From assembly GCA_011032825.1 (NCBI GenBank), contig JAADJZ010000024.1, positions 434,001 through 498,000 on the forward strand: a stretch of DNA of 64,000 nt. The letters run 5' to 3'. Both the position numbers and the translations under genes were made by a program. Below the pieces are notes generated by a model. That model saw only the letters and a list, made by a program, of their open reading frames with translations, had not been told where the DNA came from and did no database searches. Source of the DNA: Massariosphaeria phaeospora. Taxonomy: Eukaryota > Ascomycota > Dothideomycetes > Pleosporales. Positions 34,408 through 45,590 of this stretch are shown here, one piece after another (within the stretch, counting starts at the first letter, position 1; every line of letters starts with the position of its first letter).

Positions 34408-35818
34408 CTACATCCAATCCCTAACATGCAAGTACTGAGTCTTCTCTCCGCGCTTCTCCATGTCTCCGGTACGCGTTTCGTTGAGGGAAGGATCGAAACA
34501 TTCAACATCGACCTCGCTTTGGCAAGTCGTGTACAGCTTCCGCTTTTCCTTATCACAAAAGTCCCCGTTGATGTCGTATAGCGCTGGTTCAACCATCCCT
34601 GCGCTCATACAAGCTCGCCTGGCACTCTGCGTCACATCCCGACTCTTAACCAAGATACCGGCGAACCTCTTCTGGAGCGGATGATCAAGAGTCGGGAACC
34701 CTTCCTCGGTAAGGAAATCCCTTTTCTTTGACATTTGCTTCGCCGAAGAGGACAAAGAACGACGTCGAGTCCTCTGCGTTGCGAACTCCGTGGACTCTTC
34801 GATGTCATCCATTCCCTCTCCACCCTCTGGACATCCTTTATTGGCGTTATCGCAAGGATCCCACCAGAATTTGAGATTGCAATTTTTGCCATATGTCTTG
34901 ATGGTGTCGTACCGCTCTTGGAATGTCATGCGCAGATCGTCGCATGGGCTCGTGTATACCGTGCCGTCCTCGGCTGGAATCACACTAGGAAAACAAGGAG
35001 TGATCTCGTTCAATGGCAGCTGTTCACCGCCCTTGGGCGCAGGACTGAAGACCTGGGGACACATCATGGGATTCGAGTGATCGTACATGGCGAAGCGAGA
35101 CAGTGCGTCACACATCTGACCCCTGTCATCCTCCCAGCTGGCGAAAGTACTGTTATCGAGTTTGAAGTCGGGGAGATGAACTTGGAAGCCTTGATAGTGC
35201 GTTGCTTTTGCATTATTGTTGTCGGGATTGTCGATCCAGAGACAACGCGGGCGACCGATTGCTGTATTTCCGGACTTGGCCTTGAATTGCACAGTGGCTT
35301 CGGAATCGGAGATGTGGTAGTCGCGCGCCGAATCGTGCTCTTTGCACACAGCTGCTACCTCGCCAGGTAGAAATGCGTATATGTCGCTTGCGGATGGAAA
35401 CGTCACGGTAACAGCTGAGATGCAAATCGCATCAATCCCAGCAGCACTCACCGTGATATATTCCGCTTTTTCAGTATCTGATATCGCAGTCTAATTAGCA
35501 GAAGTCCTATTTGCGGTACGGAAAGTAAGCTTGACTTACTCCCTTCATTGAAGTAGTCTGCCATCAGTTCCTTGGGAGCATTCTGCTGAATCTTGTCGCC
35601 GCACTCATCGTTCTGGTACTGCCAACACGATCACCATTGGCATTCCACAGCCCAATAGACAGCGCGCATCCACCGAAGCTCCATCTGTCATACACTTCTT
35701 GTTTGTGCTGTTGTTCTTCCTCGTTGAGCTTTGGCAAACCCGCCATAACAGTGATCTTGGTCTGGGGACTCGGGTTGCCATTGATCCAATCGGGCACCAT
35801 GGGTGCAAGAGATATCAT
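34408..35818 (-). pseudogene. Chitinase-associated C-terminal region without catalytic domain, frameshifted
   Basis: Minus-strand exons 35540-35818 and 34408-35477 are joined by a 62-nt intron (NEG/NTEKAEYITVSAAG). The start (AGLPKLNEEEQQHKQEVYDRW) matches, from memory, the segment that follows the catalytic domain in large fungal GH18 chitinases (GLP.L..EE...Q..YDRW). The catalytic domain itself is absent. A frame change occurs between WNANGDR (about 35635) and the next conserved segment YQNDECGDKIQQNAP (35615 downward). The rest (about 345 residues) is a Cys-rich secreted-type sequence with several dibasic sites (RTRRR, SKKRD, LQKRF). It could be a remnant left by gene truncation. If an unusual intron removes the frame change, a short protein without catalytic part could still be made, but no signal peptide is evident at the ATG at 35818. 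Confidence 0.6.
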
Positions 35819-37105
35819 AGTGAAGGCGAGCCCGAGCCGAGTTCGGGAAAAAATGACATTGCCATGATTTGAGGTGGAGGTAAGACTACAGAGAATTGAA
35901 TGTGGGTTCGAATTGGATGTGAAAAGCTTGTACTGGCTGTGTGTTCGTATGTAGTTTCGACACAAACCCCTTTTATATTATATCAAGAATGTTCGGGCTG
36001 CATTTTCGGTTCAGAGTACTCAACGACGTGTTCGTCGTCTTCCTCCCAACATCAATGCTTCAGAATAACTAGACAGATTGATTCCTTTGCTTCAAGACAT
36101 CCAGCCAGATATGCTGCAGTGCTTCAAAGCGTCCAGACAGATATGCTCCATTGCTTCAGAGTATCGAGACAGATATGCTGCATTGCTGCGCTGATACACG
36201 TAGAAGAAACAAACTGTCTCTTCCTTCATGGCGAAGACGCGTGAGATAGTCATTTCTGGAGAAGTGTTATCTTCAAAGTAAAGAACAGAACAGCGTGACA
36301 TTTACCCTTGTTTCAGAGCAGCAACACCAACGTGCTCCGCTGTTCCACAGCAGCACAGCTGAGATATGTAAGCTTACTTCATGGATGTGGGGCGTGTTGT
36401 ATTCATTTCCCTGAAATGGTGAACCGGTGCTGTGCCGCAGCCAGCTGCATCGTGAGCAAGCCACACTGCCCACGTGTTGACTCAAGTGGCCAATATGACA
36501 AGAACACGATAATCTAAAATTCTTGGGAGGCGTAAGGCAGAAAATAGTGCCACCCACATTGGCTTCGAAGGAACTGGTTCGCAAAGATGCCCACTGGAGT
36601 CCCCGAAGCTGTGATAGTACTTTTTCTCAACAACATTTCTACGCTCCTTCGAAGGACATGTGGACATAGTGGTGGGATGAGACAGAAGGCTAGAACAATG
36701 CCTGCTTAATGCTTCACTAGGCAAGCTGATCTTTGTGGCTGTCCACGTGGGAGAGAAGCCATGACTGCGGTTTCCTCGAAGGACACCTCGACCTTCCTTT
36801 GAGAACAAGTCACGATAGGATGAGACAGAAGGACAGGAAAACGACCCATCTCTTCCTTCGCAAGGCGAACAGGACTCTTCCTGTGCTTCTGGTGGGAAGT
36901 GGCCATGCGTCCACAAGTCAAAGGAAAGATCTATGTAAAGATATCGCGAGATTTCAGAGAAATCAGAGCTACTTAAGAGGTCTAGTATTCCGCTGTATTG
37001 TGTATAGCCGGTTAGCAAAGTCCAGTCACTCATTTCAGAAGGCATCACTTCTATCCAATCGTTCGCTACTCAAACGTCACCGAAGCCCTGCCCTGCATCG
37101 CAAAC
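35819..37105. other. Intergenic with minisatellite
   Basis: No gene is supported. A 32-nt tandem repeat occupies 36057-36184. Around 36650 and 36800 a sequence containing GGATGAGACAGAAGG occurs twice, which indicates an old local duplication. Confidence 0.5.
36057..36184. repeat. 32-nt minisatellite, four tandem units
   Basis: Units begin at 36057, 36089, 36121 and 36153, each exactly 32 nt and each starting GCTTCA. The last three share CAGATATGCT. There is no spacer between units, so it is not a CRISPR array. Confidence 0.88.
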
Positions 37106-38133
37106 ATGCGTTATTCTGTACCCAAAGCCCTCACCTTGGGACTGTTGTCCACTTGGCTCCTTTGCAGTAACGGAAACCCAGTCGTTCTTGGCAACGCTAC
37201 TACTTTGTCAATCTCCTCTGATTCGCACCTTACTCGACGAGCTGGAGGAAGCGTGCCCAAACCTCCACATAGCCCGGGCGGTAGCGGACCAGGAGTACCA
37301 CCAAGCCCCGACGGGCCCGATGGTACTCCTGGTGGCGGTGCAGGCGATCCAAACGAGGAAACTCCAGGTTTTGACACTAATGAGGAGGCGCCCGGAAGCG
37401 GCTTCGATACCTGTGAGAAGAAGAGAGGCTGGTCAACCTTGTGTTGTACTGGTTGCGGGGATGATGACCCACCAGCCGGAGCGCCAGGCGGAACAACACC
37501 GGGCGGCGAAGCTCCTGCAAACAATAATCCAGTGGGAGGGCTATACCCAGCGTCGGCAAGAAACAACCAAAATCAACCAGCGACGTTAATGCGAAAACAC
37601 AAGAGTTTAGAGATATACTCCAGGCGAATGGACTTCAAGACGGTCCTTTTTGGTTCTTCAGTGGATTTTATAACAAGGACCCAGAACTTTACTATGCTCG
37701 AGCACAGGTTAGCCAGGAAATGGGCCTGCCCAGTGATAAACGAATAACCAATATTCACGACATCCTCCAGCCAAATGATGTCGATCCGGTAAGACAAGCT
37801 CTTGCTGGGACGGTAAACGAGGGGTATTTCTGGGCCGCAAGTTCCAAGGCATACGCTCAGGCTTGCAGAGGCAAGATCTATGTCGCGATCCCGGAAGGAC
37901 AGCCTATCAATGGACCGAGAAGTAACAATGACGGATCTTTTTGGTGGAGTTTTGAAGCTCCGGCTCTCACCCGCAATCCTGATGTTACGGAGGTTATATT
38001 GAGATCAGTTGACTTGGACCAATTCGCCGTAGCTCCCGATAAAGTGATTTGGAGGCAGGGTGACGAGCCATTAGGCTTTCCCGGGGACGAGTTCAAAAAA
38101 GAAGTGAAGCCCACCGAACCTTGGGACGGGTGA
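37106..38133 (+). CDS. Secreted low-complexity protein with unidentified C-terminal domain; frame break
   Basis: The ATG at 37106 opens a signal peptide (LTLGLLSTWLLCSNG). A dibasic site (LTRRAGG) and a Gly/Pro/Asp-rich region follow, with a short Cys patch (CEKKRGWSTLCCTGCG). This frame loses sense near 37590. Another frame, open from 37528 to 38133, carries a coherent domain: FRDILQANGLQDGPFWFFSG, YFWAASSKAYAQACRGKIY, EAPALTRNPDV, ending at a TGA. I tested the visible GT/AG pairs and none joins the two frames convincingly. Either a one-base frameshift or an unrecognised intron separates them. I do not recognise the C-terminal domain. Its pattern is loosely like small nucleotide-modifying effector enzymes, but that is only a guess. 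Confidence 0.5.
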
Positions 38134-39169
38134 ATCCACATGATCCAGTCCAGTGATATATCGAGGCGCCTCTGATGTAAGTTTGAAGGATCTTTTACTG
38201 ACAGGTCATTGGAGGAAGTTTTCAAGGGGAAGAGCTCAGATGTTAATCCCTAGCAAGGGGAGTTTCGGATATTTTGATTGATCATACGGTACTCGCGGTC
38301 ATTAACACCTTCCCATTTGTCTGCTTGCCTGTTGTCTGCATATCTGTATGTCGGTAGTTAACTTTGCATTTTGTCTTCGATGACAGGATGTATGTCGTGA
38401 TTTACTTGCTGGCTGAGTAATCAACCGGAATCGGCGCAAGAGCGGGCAGAGAGTCACCACGCTGGCAGAATCGTTGCCGATAGAGACTGACTTTGGGCGA
38501 TCCTCTAAATAGCATCTAGTAAGACGTAGATTGTATAACCTTATCTTTACAAATTCCTGTATTTAGTATACTAGGTAATGTGTGAACAGGAATTGTAGAT
38601 AGTGAGAGGGGAGGCTTACCTAGGTGAGCATCGGAAAATTATGCCAGAGTGGTGGAGGCGATTCATCAAGGCTACGCCACACGTTTTCGTCCCACGAGCA
38701 CAGCCTCGGTAGAAGGTCAGTGTTAGGCTCACCGTAAGACGTCTGCGGAGAGCACCTTACATCCAAGAAAGGTCCTGTTCAGCTGAGGGGTCTTGGTGTT
38801 TGACTTGGAACCTTAGCGTGACTGCCTTGTCGCTCTGTCAGATTGCTCTACACTGCGCCGCCCGCCTGCATATCAGGCGCTGCCCGAAACTTAAATACCC
38901 AGTCCTCGCTCATGCTCCTTCTCCTGTGTCTTCGACCACAAATGCCGCGTTTTGTCAAGGCTGACTGATTCTTCCTCTAGCAGTTCTTTCACTTCTTTCA
39001 AGGGTTCCTTCCTCTATTCGCTCCTTACGAGGTGACTTAATCAAGACTCGCTACCGCATTAATCCGCAATATTTGCCAACCGCTCGCAGGGGACAGCAGT
39101 CAGATAGTTGGATGAATAGACGAAAGTAGACTAATAGCAGGTGTTTGATTGGGGCTCTGAAAAAACATA
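38134..39169. other. Intergenic, about 1 kb
   Basis: No gene, repeat or RNA is recognised. The last 300 bases should be the promoter of the ankyrin gene. Confidence 0.5.
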
Positions 39170-40642
39170 ATGGAGCTACTAGGCTTACCGACAGAGATCT
39201 TCCAAGACATCCTACACCAGGCAATCGTTGCTCGAGGAATCAAGCGCGGTGTACGACTTCGACTTGTTAATAGTTAGTCTTCCCTCGATCCATGTGAAGG
39301 AATAAGCATAATAATGATGTTTAGAGATGTCATGCAAGCCCTATACACCTTCCGACTCCTCGATAGCGTGCATAGCCTGTACGACAAACGTCGCCCCCCA
39401 AGGCTTTCGAAAGCCGTTCTCATTTCCTATATCGGCCATCGAGTTATGCATGAGCCTGCGAACGGCAACCCACTTCTCAACTGCCTTAGACGACTGGCCG
39501 AGGACATCCATGACAGGCAAAATGTTGATGATAGGGAGCTATCAACAGTGGAGACCTGTCTCGACAAACTTTGCTCACCGTGGGCCGTATCTTGGACGTT
39601 CTCTCCACTAAAGCTGTTTGAAAAGATATTGAAGAGGGAGAGCAAGGTGAACGAAGACGAATACAGGAATCATCTCTTCGCAGCCGGTCTATGCACGAAC
39701 AATTTGTCCATCGTTCAGCAGTATATGCTAGACAAAGACAATCTTCGTGATGATAACTTACTCTTCGGACGCTACAACACCCTTGCCGCCAGATATAGCG
39801 GCAAGGAGGTCCTGGAATATCTGTTAACCACCGGGGTACCTACCGTCAATAGGACCTTGCGGATAGGACTCTTTCTGGACGCTTCGGAGGCCGGCCGAGC
39901 CGATATTGTCCGTTTTCTCTACAACTTCAAAAGAGAGGAGGTGCCGTGGGATTTCAATAGGCTTAAACCCAATGGTTACTACTCTTCCGAGGCTAATATT
40001 CTATACATGGCTCTGAATACTCCTAGTCTCGAGGTGGCGACGTTCCTCGGAGAGCTACGTAGGCGTTGTCCCATCCGGGATGAAGGAAAGATTGACGGAA
40101 TGACGGTCCAGCTGAGAGTGTATCGCAGCATAGAGGCTGGCCATCTAGATACACTCACGTACCTCATCAACCTTGGTGCGCATGCCCAAGGAGTTACTCA
40201 TCATGGTCCGAATGCTCGTGGAAATGACCCCATTCGCATCGCATCGAAGCTGGGGCATACAGCTATTGTGGAATTTTTGCTGGCACATGGCGCAGATGCG
40301 CAGGCAGCGATTACGATCGCTGTGGAGTATGGTCATACAGAGCTCGTGCAAAAACTGTTGCAGATGGGGCTGACGCCTATCGACACCTTATCAAACGCAG
40401 CGGCAGGCGGATATCTCGACATTGTTCGGCTGTTGCTCGATGCCGGTGCGGATGCGAATGAGAGTATTGGACCGATGGAGCACACGGCCATATTTAATCT
40501 TCTTATCGAACGAGGAGCGGATCTCCATTCGAAGGGGACGACCGAGGAGTGTATCGAGCGGGCATGGAAAGATGGATTGGAATCGATGCTGGTGCTGCTC
40601 AAGGAGCATGGTGTGGACGTCAAAGACACTGGCTCAACTTAG
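39170..40642 (+). CDS. F-box-like / ankyrin-repeat protein
   Basis: Two exons (39170-39272 and 39327-40642), joined across a 54-nt intron (GTTAGT donor, TTTAGAG acceptor), encode 472 aa. Residues 1-34 (ELLGLPTEIFQDILHQAIVA) look like the start of an F-box. The middle is divergent. From residue about 290 there are at least four ankyrin units, the clearest being DPIRIASKLGHTAIVEFLLA, HTELVQKLLQMG, GYLDIVRLLLDAGADANES and TAIFNLLIERGADLHSK. Such proteins are common in fungal accessory gene sets and act through protein-protein contacts, possibly as SCF receptors. Without the first exon the ORF would start at the intron-borne ATG at 39314, which lacks the F-box-like start, so the spliced model is preferred. 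Confidence 0.8.
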
Positions 40643-41550
40643 TTAGCGATTATGTCCCTTTCTGAACAATCGTCATAGACTCAGTATCGCTTCGCATAGA
40701 TGCGTCCTTTTCTCTAAGTCTCCCATTGAGATTAATGTCATCTGCTCGAACCATCCTTCCTGTTACTGGGTGCGGTCGCTCCATCATATCTGAGGCCTGG
40801 AAAGAGGACGAGAACGGACGGCTGCGGCGAAGGACGGATAAACTTAGTCCCGGCTACTTAGCGGTGGCGTACATTACGTAATGTGGCTGAGCTTGGTAAG
40901 TGAAAATCCCTTCACATCCTGTTGACTGCTTGTGTGTGCTTTGATCATAACTGCTACATTTAGTGAGTGAGTCAATCATCCGCCCCAAAGCCTACCAGAA
41001 TCTCCTACCACTGCTCTTACATTAGTGTGCGACATGGTAAAGCTGCTTAGCGAAGAGTTCATGGAAACCATGTGGTGGGCTTCTGGCCCCTTTCATTATC
41101 ATGATGTCATTCTAGCGACACGGAACCACCAAGGTCAAGAGCAAGCGGAGTATGGACAAGCATTCTGATACCGAGCGATAGTACACGTGTCATTAATAGT
41201 AGGTATGTTCGAGGCAATTTACTCAGGGCAAATTATGGAAACACGAATCAACATCAGCAAACCGAACGGCCTAAGGATCAAGCCATGAGTTGATAAAAGA
41301 AAGTACGACCACACAATCATCGATAGATTGCATGCGATTGAAGAGGAAGCAGCGAACACTCGGTGGTCGATGCAGTAAAACTAGATAGAAGGTGTGCCTG
41401 GGTGTGTCCCTCGACCTTGCACGTCGGGGATCTGCGTGCCAATAGCTTCATCTCAACCTCACCACAACTCCACACCACCGTACCCGTCAATTATTTCGTA
41501 TCGCTACGCCACATCACTAGTCTATCGTTCCACATCGCACATTCACTATC
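40643..41550. other. Intergenic, about 0.9 kb
   Basis: No gene or repeat is recognised. The 3' part is the promoter and 5' UTR of the next gene. Confidence 0.5.
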
Positions 41551-43379
41551 ATGGCAAAAAATAAGAGCAAGAATAAGAACAGGAGCAAGGCAAAGAACAA
41601 GAACAAGACCAGGGGCAACAGGAAGGCTGCAGAAGAGTCCGCGAGCTCAGACGATGACATGCAATTTCCCGGTACCTCGATTCTGACTCCGCCTGGATCA
41701 TCGTCACCCGATAGTCCTGTGAGGAATCGCATAGTCACAGATGAACCGGTCACAAACGAACTTGTCACAAACGAGCCGGTCACAAATGAGCCGATCACAA
41801 ACGAACCGATCACAAATGAATCGGTCACAAATGAACCGGTTACGGACGAACAGGATCCAGAGGAATCTAACAGCTTCGACTGGGAATTCTGGGTCTGTAG
41901 TGTCATCAAACAGATGGGGTACGAAAAATTTAGTATTCTCCAAACACTTAGCAGTGAGTCAAGTCTTGGAAATCATAGCATTGCACTCTAATGTCAGTAG
42001 AAGCTATCAGAACGGCTCGAAGAACACTACGAGACATTCCAGGACAACACACCAAGAGTCCCGCGCCGCTAAACAAGTTCGATATCGAGAGGATGTTCAT
42101 AGGCGTGCCGGAGCTCTACGATGTGAGCAAGTTCGAATACGAGTTTAAAGTTGGTCTCATGTTGTATATAAAGCATGCCGATATACCACTTACGCTCATA
42201 TACAAAAAAGTGGATTCTACAGTTGCACGCGCCATCATCGGTATAATGATAGCCTATACGGAGCGGCAGTGGTTTTTCGAGCCCGAGAGCACAGACAAAT
42301 GGATGTTGGGAATGCTTTTGGGCATGCAAGCTGAGGTCAGGCGGCGGAAAGAGTTTAAGATATGGACTCCGAACAAGGACCTAGATTTCGTCCTCGTTTT
42401 ATTCGCGATGCACCAGGTCCGTGCGAAATATTATGACCCGGCGTATCTGGAGACAATGCCTGATCCCCCGAACACCGATGACAAGCCTACGGCGGATTCC
42501 AACGAGAAGGCTGAGCCTGATGACGACAGGAATATCTTCGTTGCCAACAGCAGCCCTACGTCTGAGCCGGACGACAAGACTGTGGATGCCGCGAAGTTAC
42601 TAAGCACGATGCCAATGTCATCATCGAACTCCACGGCCGAGCCCGCCGACAAGGCTAAATCTGATTCAAACGACAACACGCTGCCTGATCCCAACGCCAA
42701 GGTTTCGTCTGCCCCCAGCGACAATCCTATTTATGCTCTCGACGCTAAGACTGCATCTGATCCTATCGACAAAGCTACGCTCGAAGCCGCAACAACACTA
42801 TCTCAGATGCCGACGACAACAGAGCCCAACGACAAGCCCACAGTTGACCCCATCGACAAGACTATGGCTGAGGCCGACCACAAGATTACACTTGATGCCA
42901 ACGTGACTGTAGAGGCACTGGGGGATGATACTTTCGCAGCAGAATTCTTCATTCGGCCTGTCAACAGTTCTACCATGGCTGAGGCCGAAGACAAGAGTAC
43001 ATCCGATGCCAACGACAAGAGTACATCCGATGCCAACGGCAAGAGCACACCTGATGCCGATGACACGAGTACATCCAATGCCGACGACAAGATTTTACCT
43101 GATGCTAACGCGGGCACCGTGACTGTCGAGGCACTAGGGGATGACACTTTCGCAGCAGAATTCTTCATTCGGCCTGTAAATAGTTCGACCATGGCTGAGG
43201 CCGACGACAAGAGTACATCCGATGCCAACGGCAAGAGTACACCCGATGCCGACGGCGAAAGTACACCCGATGCCGACGACAAGACTACACCCGATGTTGA
43301 CGACAAAAGTTCACCTGTAGAGGCACTAGGGGATGATCCTTTCGCGGCAGCATTCTTCATTCGGCCTGCGTACAGTTAG
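41551..43379 (+). CDS. Hypothetical repeat-built protein
   Basis: Two exons (41551-41953 and 41998-43379), with a 44-nt intron, encode 594 aa. Residues 2-30 are a Lys/Asn/Arg-rich basic head, a likely nuclear or RNA-binding signal. Residues about 62-101 are eight 5-residue repeats of type VTNEP. A globular part (about 115-285; EYEFKVGLMLYIKH, ARAIIGIMIAYTERQWF) has no family I know. The C-terminal 300 residues are acidic, Thr/Ser/Asp/Ala-rich and made of repeats: short DKSTSDAN-type 8-residue units, and a larger unit starting VEALGDDTFAAEFFIRP present three times. The third copy ends at the stop. Codon use is regular, so it is probably expressed. The function is unknown. Confidence 0.75.
41734..41853 (+). 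repeat. 15-nt in-frame tandem repeat, eight units
   Basis: Eight units of 15 bases (GTCACAAAYGARCCG-like) encode the VTNEP/ITNEP pentapeptide. Third-base variation between units with conserved peptides suggests selection on the protein. Confidence 0.9.
42908..43379 (+). repeat. Long in-frame repeats with nested 24-nt units
   Basis: Three copies of a block beginning GTNGAGGCACT start near 42908, 43124 and 43317, spaced about 216 and 193 bases. Between them lie 24-base units encoding DKSTSDAN-like octapeptides in different numbers. This is a likely site of length variation between strains. Confidence 0.85.
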
Positions 43380-43777
43380 TTCCACATGATGGTCCTGAGT
43401 GGGTACAGGGAGTTTGGAGTGGGTAGGTAATCTTAAAAGATACCGCATTTACCGGTCTGCTATACACTATTCTTCACTCTGGCATCAAACATCACAAACA
43501 TTCATAGATCGCAACACCGTGTTTCTCTCATGAAGTTTTCATTCCCACTGAAAGTCGAATCTGTGTAAACCGCATATATCTGTGTGATGAGCAAGTCAAG
43601 TCAACCAATCCATCCCCTTTCATTCGCAGAAGTCTAGACGAGCACATCACTCAACCAATCTTTGACACCCCTGCCCAGTCTTTCACATTCGCAGCAAAGT
43701 TGGTCACCCCTACACCACTCATTAGCCCTCCACCCACCCTCTCAACCCCCTCTCAACCCCCACATACCTTCCTCCTT
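43380..43777. other. Convergent intergenic region
   Basis: About 400 bases between two 3' ends; nothing recognisable. Confidence 0.5.
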
Positions 43778-43951
43778 CTAATGCAGCGCATACCCCATAC
43801 TTCTCAGAATATCCTTGCCCTCTTCCACATCATGTGTGTTGTCGAGGCGCAGGCCGTATGCCTCGAGGAAGGCCTTGAAGTGCTTGAAGCCGGCGTCCTG
43901 GGCGGCTTTGTTGGCGCCGATGGGGGTGGGGGTTTTGGACGAGGAGGTCAT
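43778..43951 (-). CDS. Small conserved protein, 57 aa (paralogue A)
   Basis: A short single-exon gene on the minus strand, ATG at 43951. A Ser/Thr/Pro head of about 13 residues is followed by NKAAQDAGFKHFKAFLEAYG, DVEEGKDILRSMGY and two final residues. The same 40-residue pattern appears in a second gene 0.9 kb away, in the same orientation, with the same spacing and an almost identical C-terminus. Two diverged copies conserving the reading frame argue strongly that both are real. There is no signal peptide or membrane segment. The predicted structure is a small helical bundle. A TATA box lies about 145 bases upstream. The function is unknown. Confidence 0.8.
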   Translation of the reverse strand: MTSSSKTPTPIGANKAAQDAGFKHFKAFLEAYGLRLDNTHDVEEGKDILRSMGYALH

Positions 43952-44839
43952 GGTGGGGAGGTTGTTGATGGTGATGGTGGTGATGTTTTGGTTGAGGTTT
44001 GGGTTGAGTTGAGTTTGCCTGAGCTGCGGAGGGTGGTTGAGTGGCGGTAGCGAGTGAGGAACAGGTGTGGTATGGAGGGCGGTGCAGTGGGGTCTATATA
44101 TGGGTTCGGTGAGTACGGCGCGCCTGCAGGGCTGGTTAGGTAACCTTACCCGCCCGCGCGCGGTGGAGGGGTCACGTGGTGCAGTCGAAGCCCTGGTTCT
44201 CATTCCACGAGGCGGTTCTTTGTTCACCCGCGTTTGGCGATGCCCGCGAGCTGCACGCCAGATACCTAGGTAACCGGGCAACAACCGCATCACACCACAC
44301 GGAGCTGCTCGATCGAGTACGAGACTGACGACGTTGCTCTAGCTATATATGATATCTGCTCGTGTGATGGCGGAGTTTATGCTGCGCTGAGTGCTGGCTT
44401 TTGAGCGTATATCTGTATCTTGCCGCCGGCCGGCCACAGGATATGGAACGGTGCAAACATATCGATTACATGGAGCACGCGTAAAGGGAAAACATTGCGT
44501 TTATTAAGGTATGCCGGGGTCGCTGCGGTTGGTACTGTTTTGATAGAGCCATTATTGTAGATTGATCGTAGATTGTAGTTCGATGCTAGTAGACGATATG
44601 GCGAATACTGGAACAAACGTAGACAGACAGTCTACGGCCATGTCCAGATGAAAAAGGAGCTTATTAGATGACGGGACCAACACAGCAACCGTGCTATCCA
44701 GTGCCGAACTGCGCTGCCTAAGCTCAAGGTTTCGGTATCCCTCAATTCTACGCCACACGCATCAGCAATCTTCCACTAACCCGGCAGTTCGGGGTTCCTA
44801 CCCACTCACATATATTCCCGAGATCCTCAACTCGTCAGA
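43952..44839. other. Intergenic between the two small paralogues
   Basis: It contains the promoter of paralogue A and the 3' flank of paralogue B. Nothing else is recognised. Confidence 0.5.
44095..44101 (-). promoter_or_regulatory. TATA box of small paralogue A
   Basis: ATATATA on the minus strand, about 145 bases before the ATG at 43951, in an otherwise GC-rich promoter. Confidence 0.55.
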
Positions 44840-45058
44840 TTACACATCATACCCCATACCCCTCAGAATCGCCTTGCCCTCCTCCACATCGTCATGATCA
44901 GAAATCTTTAGGCCATACGACTGCAAGAAGTGCACGAAGTGGCGGAACCCAGCATATTGCGATGCTTTGTTTGTGTTGATTTTTTCGCCGTTGTAGGGTG
45001 TGTCCGGGGTTTTGTCCGGGGCAGTGGCTTTGCTTGGTTTGGTGGTGTTTCTGGACAT
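44840..45058 (-). CDS. Small conserved protein, 72 aa (paralogue B)
   Basis: Minus-strand single exon. The ATG at 45058 is the only in-frame ATG; the frame stays open further upstream but without another ATG. After a Thr/Lys/Pro-rich head of about 28 residues comes NKASQYAGFRHFVHFLQSYG, then DDVEEGKAILRGMGYDV. This matches paralogue A at about 60 percent of positions across 40 residues. The conserved points are NKA, the aromatic F-HF-F pattern, YGL, the DVEEGK-ILR core and GMGY/SMGY. The function is unknown. The pair probably arose by tandem duplication, with faster change in the N-terminal tails. Confidence 0.8.
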   Translation of the reverse strand: MSRNTTKPSKATAPDKTPDTPYNGEKINTNKASQYAGFRHFVHFLQSYGLKISDHDDVEEGKAILRGMGYDV

Positions 45059-45590
45059 GTCTGGGGTTGATTGTGGGGCGTGGGTAGGAGAGGTAGTTTG
45101 GAAAGGTGGTGTGGTGGTTTTGGAGGATGGTGTTGCTGGCCGAGAGCGGGGTTTATGATGGGGATGGGCCAAGGCGGTCAAGGAGGTTCAAGAATCCATG
45201 GCTCATCCTAGTATTGGAACCCGAAGAAGGCTGGCGCGGTAAGTGCTAGTGTCGTGATGTAAGTGCTAGTGTCGTGAATGTGGGTCTGTGCGCATAGGCG
45301 TCGATTCAACCCCGCCCAAGGCATATCGCTATGTAAACGTGGCATGTTCGAGCTTCTTCCACAGTATGCCATCTCCTGACTGCTGTTGCGCCGCCTCGAA
45401 CAGATTTTTTAAATTCGTGTAGGGCTACCGTCGATGCCACGCGAAAAAGTTGGGCGGACCCAAACCCAAATTAATCAAGCAACAGCACGATTCCCGCCCA
45501 TATTCGTACATAGTTGTCCAGTTCTGCAGCTATATCTAACGCCAATCGGCACAAGCTTTTCGAAATCCTCATCTGGAAAACATCGAGGTA
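45059..45590. other. Intergenic, 0.5 kb
   Basis: Promoter of small paralogue B and 3' flank of the GPI-protein gene. An AAGTGCTAGTGTCGTG-type duplet repeats twice near 45240-45275. Confidence 0.5.

Noticed and set aside
36057..36184. Possible CRISPR-like array (32-nt repeats)
   Set aside because: The units abut without spacers, and the genome is clearly eukaryotic.
36482..37048. 188-aa minus-strand frame
   Set aside because: It crosses a locally duplicated intergenic segment and has no domain; Ser/Cys richness follows the repeats.
37441..37550. Intron that would join the two frames of the secreted protein at 37106-38133
   Set aside because: The phase fits, but the donor (GTGTTG) is poor and there is no branch-like signal; left unresolved.
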